A program made the translations under genes and the position numbers. Below the pieces are notes generated by a model that was not told the DNA's origin, did no database searches, and worked only from the letters and a program-made list of their open reading frames with translations. DNA of 64,000 nucleotides, from assembly GCA_032622095.1 (NCBI GenBank), contig CP136062.1:2728001-2792000 (forward strand), given 5' to 3'. This DNA comes from Siphonodentalium dalli (Eukaryota > Mollusca > Scaphopoda > Gadilida > Siphonodentaliidae). Below are positions 1 through 11,256 of this stretch, one piece after another (the stretch's first letter is position 1; every line of letters starts with the position of its first letter).

Positions 1-1645
1 ATAGGGTTCGCACTTCCGGTTTAAAAGTTCGCTACTGTTCGAAGTATAAAACAACGCTCTTTATAGGGAATCTAGAACGGCTTGAGATATTGAGTTGGAT
101 CTTTTTGCATTATGTGCCGCCAACTCTGCGCTCTCGAACGATATATATAGTTAACCGATTTCACTTCCGGTTCTGGAGAGCGGGCGTGTGGGTATGTATC
201 TCAAAACTATTTTAGCGCATATTTTGATGACATTTGGTAGACGTCATCAGTAGATGCCACTGATTGCTATACAACTCGAATTTTAAAAATCGGACATAAA
301 CTGCGATAGTTATGGCTGTTTAAAAACCTGGTTTATTTCCGACCTTGACCTTCAGAGTTATCGACATTTTGTTGATTTTTGGGGGGTCTTCGCGCAACTA
401 AAATCGATGTTTGATTTCTTATATCGCCGAAACGGCTTGGCCGATTGATTTGAAATTGGGAACCCTTTTAGCCATTGAGCATTGGCAGTCGATGAACTAA
501 TAGGGAATTTCGTGTGACCTTGACCTTGGGAAACAACGCTCTTTATATGTTTTATTGTTGTTCCAGTATCTCCTCCGAAACGGCTTGAGATATCGGGTTC
601 GGACTTTTTTCATTATTTGCTCACTTAAGTGTGTTATGTATCGGCGAAAAATGATAGGGTTCGCACTTCCGGTTTAAAAGTTCGCTACTGGTCGAAGAAT
701 AAAAGAACGCTCTTTATATGAAATCCAGAAGGGCTTGAGATATCGAGTTGGGACTTTTTGCATGATGTGCAGCAAACTCTGCGCTCTTTAATGATATATA
801 TAGTTAATGGATTTCACTTCCGGTTTGGGAGAAAGGGCTGTGGGTATGTATCTCAAAAACTATTTTGGCGCAGATTTTAATGAAATTTGGTGGACATCAT
901 CACTAGTTTCCGCTGATCACTATGCCACTTGAATTTTTAAAACGGACTTAAACTTCTAGAGTTACGGCTGCTTGAAAACGATATTTTTATGGGTTTTTTT
1001 ACGCCCCTAAAATGCCTTGCAAAATTGCAAAATCGATGTTTGATTTCTCTTGTAGAAACGGCTCAGCCAATTGATTTGAAATTTCACACCTGCATAGTCA
1101 TTTAGTTTGACCTTGACCTTTGGAAACAACGCTCTTTATCTGTTTTATTGTTGTTCCAGTATCTCCTCCGAAACGGCTTGAGATATCGAGTTCGGACTTT
1201 TTTCATTATTTGCGCATGTATCTGTGTTATGTACCACCGAAAAATGATAGGGTTCGCACTTCCAGTTTAAAAGTTCGCTACTGGTCCAAGAATAAAAGAA
1301 CGCTATTTATATGCAATTCAGAAGGGGTTGAGATATCGAGTTGGGACTTTTTGCATGATGTGCAGCAAACTCTGCGCTCTCTAATGATATATATATATAG
1401 TTAACGGATTTCACTTCCGGTTTGGGAGAACGGGCGTGTTGGTATGTATCTCAAATTGTTTTTGATGCAGATTTTGATGGAATTTGGTGGATAGAATCTG
1501 TGGTTGCCGAGTATTACCATCAGCTACAGTATCACCATACTGATATGTGTCTCCTGAAAACTGACACTTTATCAGGTGACACAATTTCCGTCATTGTCGA
1601 ACATGGAAGTATCGAAATTGCTGTGCAATTACAGTTTCATTCTAG
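1..1645 (+). repeat. HN1 non-autonomous Helentron-like element, 3' part (open at left edge)
   Basis: This is the 3' portion of an HN1 copy that began before the window. It holds core repeats; the core phrase around ACGCTCTTTAT recurs near 535 and 1125. The 3' terminus shows the family signature: CATGGAAGTAT, then the perfect hairpin AATTGCTGTGCAATT (1616-1630), 11 nt, and CTAG (1642-1645) followed by T. The open frames here (for example 1120-1404) recur in every core and look like repeat shadows. About 36 bp near 1100 are missing relative to the matching copy near 56650. The Helentron assignment rests on the terminal structure, not on coding capacity. Confidence 0.75.
1616..1645 (+). other. 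HN1 3' terminus (hairpin + CTAG)
   Basis: AATTGC and GCAATT pair around a TGT loop, then ACAGTTTCATT, then CTAG. A short hairpin 10-12 nt before CTRR is the diagnostic 3' end of Helitron-type rolling-circle transposons. The same signature, with identical spacing, lies at 3932-3961 (minus strand), 5809-5838, 8182-8211, 52849-52878, 55050-55079, 57200-57229 and 60792-60821. Every copy is followed by T, as expected for insertion at an A/T site. Confidence 0.8.
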
Positions 1646-3790
1646 TATTATATTTCTAATTCTTCTGGGCTTTTTCCGATAACATGCCTTAATCTCCGGA
1701 ACGACTGGACCGATTCGCCTACTGTTTTCGGCTTTAGTATATAACTTTGGAAGTTCTCTGAAAATGGCCCATTGAGAATTTCGTCCGACCTTGACCTTCG
1801 GAGTTATCGCCATTTTGTTGATTTTTGGGGGTTTTTCGCGACACAAAAGTAACTTGCGAAATCGAGGTTTGAATTCTTATATCGTCGAAACGGCTTGACC
1901 GGTTGATTTGAAATTTGGTACCTGTATAGCCATTGAGTATACGAAGACGATGCACAAATAGGGAATTTCGTGTGACCTTGAACTTTGGAAACAACGCTCT
2001 CTATCTGTTTTATTGTTGTGAACGTATCTCCTCCTAAACGGCTTGAGATATCGATTTCGGACATTTTTCTTTATTTGCGCATGTATGTGTGTTATGAACT
2101 GCCGAAAAATTATAGGGTTCGCACTTCCGGTTTAAAAGTTCGCTACTGGTCGAAGGATAAAACAACGCTCTTTATATGGAATCTAGAACGGCTTGAGATA
2201 TTGAGTTGGGACTTTTTGCATTATGTGCAGCAAACTCTGCGCTATCGAACGATATACATAGTTAACGGATATCACTTCCGGTTCGGGAGAGCGGGCGTGT
2301 GGGTATGTATCTCAAAACTATTTTATGGCATATTTTGATGACATTTGGTAGTCGTCATCAGTAGATGCCACTGATTGCTATGCAACTCGAATTTTAAAAA
2401 TCGGACATAAACTTCGATAGTTATGGCTGTTTAAAAACCTGGTTAATTTCCGACCTTGACCTTCAGAGTTATCGACATTTTGTTGATTTTTGGGGGGTCT
2501 TCGCGCCACTAAAATGACTTGCAAAATCGAGGTTTGATTTCTTATATCGCCGAAACGGCCTGGCCGATTGATTTGAAATTCGGAACCTTCTTAGCCATTG
2601 CGCATTGGCAGTCGATGAACTAATATGGAACTTCGTCTGACCTTGACCTTTGGGTACAACGCTCTTTATCGGTTTTATTGTTGTGAAGAGATCTCCTCCT
2701 AAACGGCTTGAGATATGGGGTTCGGACTTTTTTCATTATTTGCGCATGTATGTTTGTCATGAACCGCCGAAAAATGATATGGTTCGCACTTCCGGTTTAA
2801 AAGTTCGCTACTGGTCGAAGGATAAAACAACGCTCTTTATAGGACATCCAGAAAGGCTTGAGATATTGAGTTGGGACTTTTTGCATTATGTGCAGCAAAC
2901 TCTGCGCTATTGAACGATATACATAGTTAACGGATATCACTTCCGGTTCGGGAGAGCGGGCGTGTGGGTATGTATCTCAAAACTATTTTAGCGGATATTT
3001 TGATGACATTTGGTAGACGTCATCAGTAGATGCCACTGATTGCTATGCAACTCGAATTTAAAAAATCGGACATAAACTTCGATAGTTATGGCTGTTTAAA
3101 AACCTGGTTAATTTCCGACCTTGACCTTCAGAGTTATCGACATTTTGTTGATTTTTGGGGGGGTCTTCGCGCCACTAAAATGACTTGCAAAATCGAGGTT
3201 CGATTTCTTATATCGCCGAAACGGCTTGGCCGATTGATTTGAAATTCGAAACCTTCTTAGCCATTAAGCATTGGCAGTCGATGAACTAATAGGGAACTTC
3301 GTCTGACCTTGACCTTTGGGTACAACGCTCTTTATCGGTTTTATTGTCGTGAAGAGATCTCCTCCTAAACGTCTTGCGATATGGGGTTCGGACTTTTTTC
3401 ATTATTTGCGCATGTATGTGTGTCATGAACCGCCGAAAAATGATATGGTTCGCACTTCCGGTTTAAAAGTTCGCTACTTGTCGAAGTATAAAATAACGCT
3501 CTTTATAGGGAATCCAGAACGGCTTGAGATATTGAGTTGGGACTTTTTGCATGATGTGCAGCAAATTATGCGCTCTCGAACGATATATTTAGTTAACGGA
3601 TTTCACTTCCAATTCGGGAGAACGGGCGTGTGGGTATGTATCTCAAAACTATTTTGGCGCAGAATTTGATAAAATTTGTTGGACATAATCTGTAGTTGTC
3701 GCTGACCACTACTCCGCTTAGATTTTTAAAATCGGACATAAACTTCTCGAGTTATGGCTGCTTAAAAACCTGATTTTTATGGGGTTTTTG
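1646..3790 (+). repeat. HN1 copy lacking the 5' palindrome, truncated by an inversion junction
   Basis: The copy starts immediately after the preceding CTAG with a T-rich 5' region and the conserved phrase CCGATAACATGCC. It carries three core repeats, with ACGCTCTTTAT anchors near 1990, 2655 and 3320, about 665 bp apart. At about 3790 the core stops and continues as the reverse complement of an HN1 5' end, so no 3' terminus is present in this orientation. Its first 700 bp closely match 55080-55770. Confidence 0.7.
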
Positions 3791-5737
3791 GAAGAAAAAA
3801 ACCGCAGGTGAATCGGTTCAGCCGTTCCCGAGATATAAGGATGTTATCGGAATAATAAGAATAAGAAGAAGAAGAAAAATAAAAGCCAGAAGAATTACAA
3901 TATACTTCCATGTTAACACATGGAAGTATAACTAGAATGAAACTGTAATTGCACAGCAATTTCGATACTTCCATGTTGCCAATGACGGGAACGTGTGTCG
4001 TCCATTAACGAGTTAGTTGTCAGCAGACACATGCGAGTATTGTGATACTATATACCATAGTACTAGTCACCAACCACAGTATTTTATCCACCAAATTTCA
4101 TCAAATTCTGCACCCACTCGCCAGTTCTCCCAAACCGGAAGTCAAATCAGTACCCTATATATATCAACATACAGCGCAGAGTCTGATGCACAAAAACTGC
4201 GAATGCTCAATGGCTATGCAGGTACAAAATTTCAAATCAATTGGCTGAGCCGTTTTGACGATATGAGAAATGTAACTCGATTTGCAAGTTATTATGGTGG
4301 CACGAAACCTTCCCAAAAACCAGGTATTTAAGCAGCCATAACTCCAAAAGTTTTAGCCCGATTAAAAAAATTCCAGTGGGATAGTGATCATCGGCAACTA
4401 GAGATTATATCCACTAAATTTCATTATAATCTGCGCCAAAACAGTTTTGAGGTACATACACACACGCCCGTTCTCCAGAACCGGAAGTGAAATCCGTTAA
4501 CTATATATATCTTTATACATCGCACAGTTGGATGCACATAACGCAAAAAGTCCCAACTCAATATCTCAAGCCGTTCTGGATTTCGTATAAAGAGAGTTCT
4601 TTTATTATTCGACCCAGTGTCAACTTTTAAACCGGAAGGGCGACCCCTATTATTTTTCGGTGGTGTGTAACACATGTGCATGCGCAAATAATGAAAAAAA
4701 GTCCCAACCAGATATCTCAAGCCGTTTAGGAGGAGATACGTTAAAAACAATAAAACATATAAAGAGCGTGGTTCCAAAGGTCAAGGTCAGACGAAATTCC
4801 TTATTAATGCATCGACTGCGTATGCTCAATGGCTATGCAGGCACAAAATTTCAAATCAATTGGCCAAGCCTTTTCGACGGTATAAGAAATCAAACATCGA
4901 TTTTGCAATTTTGCAAGTCATTCTAGGGGTCCGAAAACCCCATAAAAATCAGGTCTCTAAGCAGCAATAACTCGAGAAGTTTAAGTCCGATTTTAAAAAT
5001 CGGAGCGGAGTAGTGGTCAGCAACAACTAAAGATTATGTCCACCAAATTTCATCCACACCTGCGCCAAAATAGTTTTGAGATACATACCCACACGCCCGT
5101 TCTACCGAACCGGAAGTGAATTCCGTTAACTAAATATATCGTTCGAGAGCGCATAATTTGCTGCACATCATGCAAAAAGTCCCAACTCAATATCTCAAGC
5201 CGTTCTGGATTCCCTATAAAGAGCGTTATTTTATCCTTCAACAAGTAGCGAACTTTTAAACCGGAAGTGCGAACCATATCATTTTTCGGCGGTTCATGAC
5301 ACACAAACATGCGCAAATAATGAAAAAAGTCCGAACCCCATATCTCAAGCCGTTTAGGAGGAGTTCTCTTCACAACAATAAAACCGATAAAGAGCGTTGT
5401 ACCCAAAGGTCAAGGTCAGACGAAGTTCCATATTAGTTCATCGACTGCCAATGCGCAATGGCTAAGAAGGTTCCGAATTTCAAATCAATATAAGAAATCA
5501 AACCTCGATTTTGCAAGTCATTTTAGTGGCGCGAAGACCCCCCAAAAATCAACGAAATGTCGATAACTCTGAAGGTCAAGGTCGGAAATTAACCAGGTTT
5601 TTAAACAGTCATAACTATCGAAGTTTATGTCCGATTTTTAAAATTCGAGTTGCATAGCAATCAGTGGCATCTACTGATGACGACTACCAAATGTCATCAA
5701 AATATGCCATAAAATAGTTTTGAGATACATACCCACT
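3790..5737 (-). repeat. Inverted HN1 segment (5' end of one copy abutting the 3' part of another)
   Basis: On the minus strand this block reads from 5737 down: core repeats, then the 3' terminus (hairpin 3947-3961, CTAG 3932-3935), then directly the 5' palindrome of a second copy (3901-3930) and its TTA-rich and pyrimidine-rich leader down to about 3790. Sequence on either side is in plus orientation. It is therefore a tandem HN1 junction flipped as a block, with breakpoints in core sequence at about 3790 and 5737. Confidence 0.7.
3901..3930 (-). other. HN1 5' terminal palindrome
   Basis: TATACTTCCATG is followed closely by its reverse complement, forming a near-perfect palindrome with a 6 nt centre. 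Equivalent palindromes on the plus strand lie at 5840-5866, 52880-52909 and 58623-58649. The motif is the inverse of CATGGAAGTAT found before the 3' hairpin. This gives the asymmetric terminal inverted repeat (5' terminal, 3' subterminal) described for Helentrons and their non-autonomous derivatives. Confidence 0.7.
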
Positions 5738-5838
5738 AATAGCCATACTGATATGGACGCTCTATCAGGTGACACAATTTCAGTCATTGGTGAACATGGA
5801 AGTATCGAAATTGCTGTGCAATTACAGTTTCATTCTAG
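5738..5838 (+). repeat. HN1 3'-terminal fragment
   Basis: This is a 100 bp remnant of the 3' end in plus orientation: the ATCAGGTGACACAATTTC segment, CATGGAAGTAT, the hairpin (5809-5823) and CTAG (5835-5838). It begins at the right breakpoint of the inverted block and has a small internal deletion next to the CCATACTGATATG phrase. It is joined with no spacer to the 5' palindrome of the next copy. Confidence 0.7.
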
Positions 5839-8211
5839 TTATACTTCCATTTTAAATGGAAGTATATTGTAATTCTTCTGGCTTTTATTATTATTATTCT
5901 TATTATTCCGATAACATGCCTTAATCTCCGGAACGGCTGGACCGATTTACCTGCTGTTTTCGGGTTTGGTATATAACTTTGGAATATCTGTTAAAATAGC
6001 CTATTGAGAATTTTGTCCGACCTTGACCATCGGAGTTATCGCCATTTTGTTGATTTTTGGGGATTTTTCGAGTCACTAAAATACTTGCAAAATTGAGATT
6101 TGATTTCTTATATCGTCAAAATAGCTCGACCGATTGCTTTGATATTTGGTACCTGAATAGCCATTGAGTATAAGAAGTCGATGCATGAATAGGGAATTTC
6201 GTCTGACCTTGACCTTTGGAAACAACGCTCTTTATCGGTTTTATTGTTGTGATCGTATCTCCTCCTAAACGGCTTGAGATATCGAGTTCGGACTTTTTTC
6301 AAAATTTGCGCATGTATGTGTGTTATGAACCGCCGAAAAATGATAGGGTTCGCACTTCCGGTTTAAAAGTTCGCTATGGGTCTAATATTAAAAGGATGTT
6401 CTTTATAAGGAATCCAGAATGGCTCGAGCTATTGAGTTGGGACTTTTTGTATCATGTGCAGCAAACTCTGCGCTCTATAACGATATATATAGTTAATGGA
6501 TTGCACTTCCGGTTTGGGAGAACGGGCGTGTGGGTATGTATCTCAAAACTATTTTGACGCAGATTTTGATGAAATTTGGTGGACGTCATCAGTAGTTGCA
6601 ACTGATTACTATGCAACTCGAATTTTAAAAATCGGACATAAACTTCGAGAGTTATGGCTGTTTAAAAACCTGGTTTATTTCCGACCTTGACCTTCAGAGT
6701 TATCGACATGTTGTTGATTTTTGGGGGGTCTTAGCGCAACTAAAATGACTTGCAAAATCGAGGTTTGATTTCTTAAATCGCCGAAACGGCTTGTCCGATT
6801 GATTTGAAATTCGGAACCTTGTTAGCCATTGCGCATTGGCAGTCGATGAACTAATAGGGAATTTCGTGTGACCTTGACCTTTGGAAATAATGCTCTTTAT
6901 CGGTTTTATTGTTGTAAACCTATCTCCTCATAAACGGCATGAGATATCGGGTTCGGACTTTTTTCATTATTTGCGCATATATGTGTGTTATGAACCACCG
7001 AAAAATGATAGGGTTCGCACTTCCGGTTTAAAAGTTCGCTACTGGTCGAAGCATAAATCAACGCTCTTTATGCGAAATCCAGAAGGGATTGAGATATTGA
7101 GTTGGGACTTTTTGCATAATTTGCAGCAAAGTCTGCGCTCTCTAATGATATATATAGTTAACGGATTTCACTTCAGGTTCGGGAGAACGGGCGTGTGGGT
7201 ATGTATCTCAAAACTATTTTGGCGCAGATTTTTATGAAAATTGGTATGTATTATCTTTAGTAGGCGCTGATCAATATTCCACTCGAATTTTTAAAATCGA
7301 ACTTAAACTTCTGGAGTTATGGCTTCTTTAATACCTTATTTTTATGGGGGTTTTCGTGCCACCAGAATTACTTGAAAATGGAGGTTTGATTTCTTATATC
7401 GTCAAAACGGCTTTGCCAATTGATTTGAATTTTCGTCGAGTCGAGTCGCTAACATGAAAAGTGGTATGACCTTGACCTTAGGAAATAACGCTTTTTATCT
7501 GTTTTATTGTTATTAGGGTATCTTTTCCGAAACGGCTTGACATATCGGGTTCCGACCTTTTCATTATTTGCGCCTGTATGTGTGTTCTAAAACATTGAAA
7601 AGTGATAGAGGTAGCACTTCCGGTTAAAAAGTTTGCTACTTGTAGAAGAATAAAACAACGTTCTTTATACGGAACCCAGAAGGACTTGAGATATTGAGTT
7701 GGGACTTTTTGCGTTATGTGCATCAGTGTCTGCGCTCTATAATGCTATATAAAGTTTACGGATGTCACTTCCGGTTCGGGAGAACGGGCGTGTGGGTATG
7801 TATCTCAAAACTATTTTGGCGCAGATTTTTATCGAATTTGTTGGACATAAACTTTAGTTGTCGCTGACCACTACTCCGTTCAGATTTTTAAAATCGGACT
7901 TAAACTTCTCAGGTTATGGTTGCTTAAAAACCTCATGTTATGGGGTTTTCGGACCCCTAGAATGACTTGCAAAATTGCTAAATCAATGTTTGATTTCTTA
8001 TACCGTCGAAACGGCTTGGCCAATTGATTTTGTACCTGCATGGCCATTGAGTATTTATAGAAGCTGTGTTTGCCGAGTATTACTATGAGCTGCAGTGTCA
8101 CCATACTGATATGTGTCTCCTGAAAACTGGCGCTTTATCAGGTGACACAATTTCCGTCATTGGTGAACATGGAAGTATCGAAATTGCTGTGCAATTACAG
8201 TTTCATTCTAG
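5839..8211 (+). repeat. HN1 complete copy
   Basis: A full-length element: 5' palindrome (5840-5866), a TTATTATTATTCTTATTATT leader, CCGATAACATGCC, three cores (ACGCTCTTTAT-type anchors near 6225, 6890 and 7487), and the 3' terminus with hairpin 8182-8196 and CTAG 8208-8211. The third core is more diverged than the others. Flanks are other HN1 copies on both sides, so no target site can be read. No transposase is encoded. Confidence 0.75.
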
Positions 8212-11200
8212 TTATTATTCTTATTATTCCGATAACATGCCTTAATCTCCGGAACGGCTGGACCGATTCGCCTACTGTTTTCGGCTTTAGTATATAACTT
8301 TGGAATATCTGTTAAAATAGCCTATTGAGAATTTCGTCCGACCTTGACCTTCGGAGTTATCGCCATTTTATTGATTTTTGGGGGGGTTTCGCGACACAAA
8401 AGTAACTTGCGAAATCGATGTTTGATCTCTTATATCGTCGAAACGGCTTGACCGATTGATTTGAAATTTGGTACTTACATAGCCATTGAGTATACGAAGT
8501 CGATGTATAAATTGGGAGTTTTGTCTGACCTTGACCTTTGGAAACAACGCTCTTTATCGGTTTTATTGTTGTGACCGTATCTCCTCCGAAACGGCTTGAG
8601 ATATCGATTTCGGACTTTTTTCATTATTTGCGCCTCTATGTGTGTTCTAAAATACTGAAAAATTATAGGGTTCGCACTTCCGGTTTAAAAGTTCGCTACT
8701 GGTCGAAGGATAAAAGAACGCTCTTTATAGGAAATCCAGAACGGCTCGAGATATTGAGTTGGGACTTTTTGCATGATGTGCAGCAAACTCTGTGCTATCG
8801 AACGATATATATAGTTAACGGATTTCACTTCCGGTTCGGGAGAACGGGCGTGTGGGTATGTATCACAAAACTATTTTGGCGCAGATTTTGATGAAATTTA
8901 TTGGACATAATCTTTAGTTGTCGCTTACTACTATTCCGCTCAGATTTTTTAAAATCGGACCTTAACTTCTCGAGTTATGGCTGCTTAAAAACCTAATTTT
9001 TATGGGGTTTTCGGACCCCAATAATGACTTGTAAAATTGCAAAATCGATATTTGATTTCTTATACCGCCGAAACGGCTTGGCCGATTGATTTGAAATTTT
9101 GTATCTGCATAGCCGGTGGGCATTTGTTGTCGATGCATAAATAAGGAATTTCGTCTGACCTTGACCTTTGGCAATAACGCTCTTTATCGGTTTTATTGTT
9201 GTGAAGAGATCTCCTCCTAAATGGCTTGAGATATCGGGTTCGGACTTTTTTCATTATTTTCGCATGTATGTGTGTTATGAACCGCCGAAAAATGATAGGG
9301 TTTGCACTTCCGGTTTAAAAGTTGACCCTGGGTCGAATAATAAAAGAACGCTCTTTATTGTAAATCTAGAACGGCTTGAGATATTGAGTTGGGACTTTTT
9401 GCGTTATGTTCATCCAACTGTGCGATGTATAAAGATATATATAGTTAACGGATTTCACTTCCGGTTCGGGAGAACGGGCGTGTGGGTATGTATCTCAAAA
9501 CTATTTTGGCGCAGATTTTGATGAAATTTATTGGACATAATCTTTAGTTGTCGCTTACCACTATTCCGCTCAGATTTTTAAAATCGGACCTAAACTTCTC
9601 GAGTTATGGCTGCTTAAAAACCTAATTTTTATGGGGTTTTCGGACCCCAATAATGACTTGTAAAATTGCAAAATCGATATTTGATTTCTTATACCGCCGA
9701 AACGGCTTGGCCGATTGATTTGAAATTTTGTATCTGCATAGCCGGTGGGCATTTGTTGTCGATGCATAAATAAGGAATTTCGTCTGACCTTGACCTTTGG
9801 CAACAACGCTCTTTATCGGTTTTATTGTTGTGAAGAGATCTCCTCCTAAATAGCTTGAGATATCGGGTTCGGACTTTTTTCATTATTTTCGCATGTATGT
9901 GTGTTATGAACCGCCGAAAAATGATAGGGTTTGCTCTTCCGGTTTAAAAGTTGACCCTGGGTCGAATAATAAAAGAACGCTCTTTATTGTAAATCTAGAA
10001 CGGCTTGAGATATTGAGTTGGGACTTTTTGCGTTATGTTCATCCAACTGTGCGATGTATAAAGATATATATAGTTAACGGATTTCACTTCCGGTTCGGGA
10101 GAACGGGCGTGTGGGTATGTATCTCAAAACTATTTTGGCGCAGATTTTGATGAAATTTATTGGACATAATCTTTAGTTGTCGCTTACCACTATTCCGCTC
10201 AGATTTTTAAAATCGGACCTAAACTTCTCGAGTTATGGCTGCTTAAAAACCTAATTTTTATGGGGTTTTCGGACCCCAATAATGACTTGTAAAATTGCAA
10301 AATCGATATTTGATTTCTTATACCGCCGAAACGGCTTGGCCGATTGATTTGAAATTTTGTATCTGCATAGCCGGTGGGCATTTGTTGTCGATGCATAAAT
10401 AAGGAATTTCGTCTGACCTTGACCTTTGGCAACAACGCTCTTTATCGGTTTTATTGTTGTGAAGAGATCTCCTCCTAAATAGCTTGAGATATCGGGTTCG
10501 GACTTTTTTCATTATTTTCGCATGTATGTGTGTTATGAACCGCCGAAAAATGATAGGGTTTGCTCTTCCGGTTTAAAAGTTGACCCTGGGTCGAATAAAA
10601 AAAGAACGCTCTTTATTGTAAATCTAGAACGGCTTGAGATATTGAGTTGGGACTTTTTGCGTTATGTTCATCCAACTGTGCGATGTATAAAGATATATAT
10701 AGTTAACGGATTTCACTTCCGGTTCGGGAGAACGGGCGTGTGGGTATGTATCTCAAAACTATTTTGGCGCAGATTTTGATGAAATTTATTGGACATAATC
10801 TTTAGTTGTCGCTTACCACTATTCCGCTCAGATTTTTAAAATCGGACCTAAACTTCTCGAGTTATGGCTGCTTAAAAACCTAATTTTTATGGGGTTTTCG
10901 GACCCCAATAATGACTTGTAAAATTGCAAAATCGATATTTGATTTCTTATACCGCCGAAACGGCTTGGCCGATTGATTTGAAATTTTGTGTCTGCATAGC
11001 CGGTGGGCATTTGTTGTCGATGCATAAATAAGGAATTTCGTCTGACCTTGACCTTTGGAAATAACGCTCTTTATCGGTTTTATTGTTGTGAAGAGATCTC
11101 CTCCTAAATGGCTTGAGATATCGGGTTCGGACTTTTTTCATTATTTTCGCATGTATGTGTGTTATGAACCGCCGAAAAATGATAGGGTTTGCACTTCCGG

Positions 11201-11256
11201 TTTAAAAGTTGACCCTGGGTCGAATAATAAAAGAACGCTCTTTATTGTAAATCTAG
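8212..11256 (+). repeat. HN1 copy with expanded core, ending at an internal CTAG
   Basis: The 5' palindrome is absent; the copy opens with TTATTATTCTTATTATTCCG right after the preceding CTAG. It has five core repeats instead of three. It stops inside the fifth core exactly after an internal CTAG, where the normal core reads AATCTAGAACGG, and the next element's 5' leader follows immediately. The usual 3' ATIR and hairpin are missing. Confidence 0.75.
8815..11256 (+). repeat. 629 bp tandem array of near-identical HN1 core units
   Basis: Nearly four head-to-tail copies have a period of exactly 629 bp. Landmarks such as the TTATACCGCCGAAACGGC phrase recur at about 9060, 9689, 10318 and 10947. 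Differences between units are a handful of single bases (for example GGCAATAACG against GGCAACAACG), whereas other cores in the window differ much more and repeat at 599-668 bp. This indicates a recent local expansion or homogenisation. Confidence 0.85.

Noticed and set aside
9060..11141. Minus-strand frames MKKVRTRYLK... repeated every 629 bp as a gene family
   Set aside because: They are antisense to equally open plus-strand frames in a non-coding repeat unit and have no recognisable domain.
8212..11256. Regularly spaced repeats resembling a CRISPR array or satellite with spacers
   Set aside because: Period is 629 bp, with whole units repeated rather than short repeats and unique spacers; the context is a eukaryotic transposon core.
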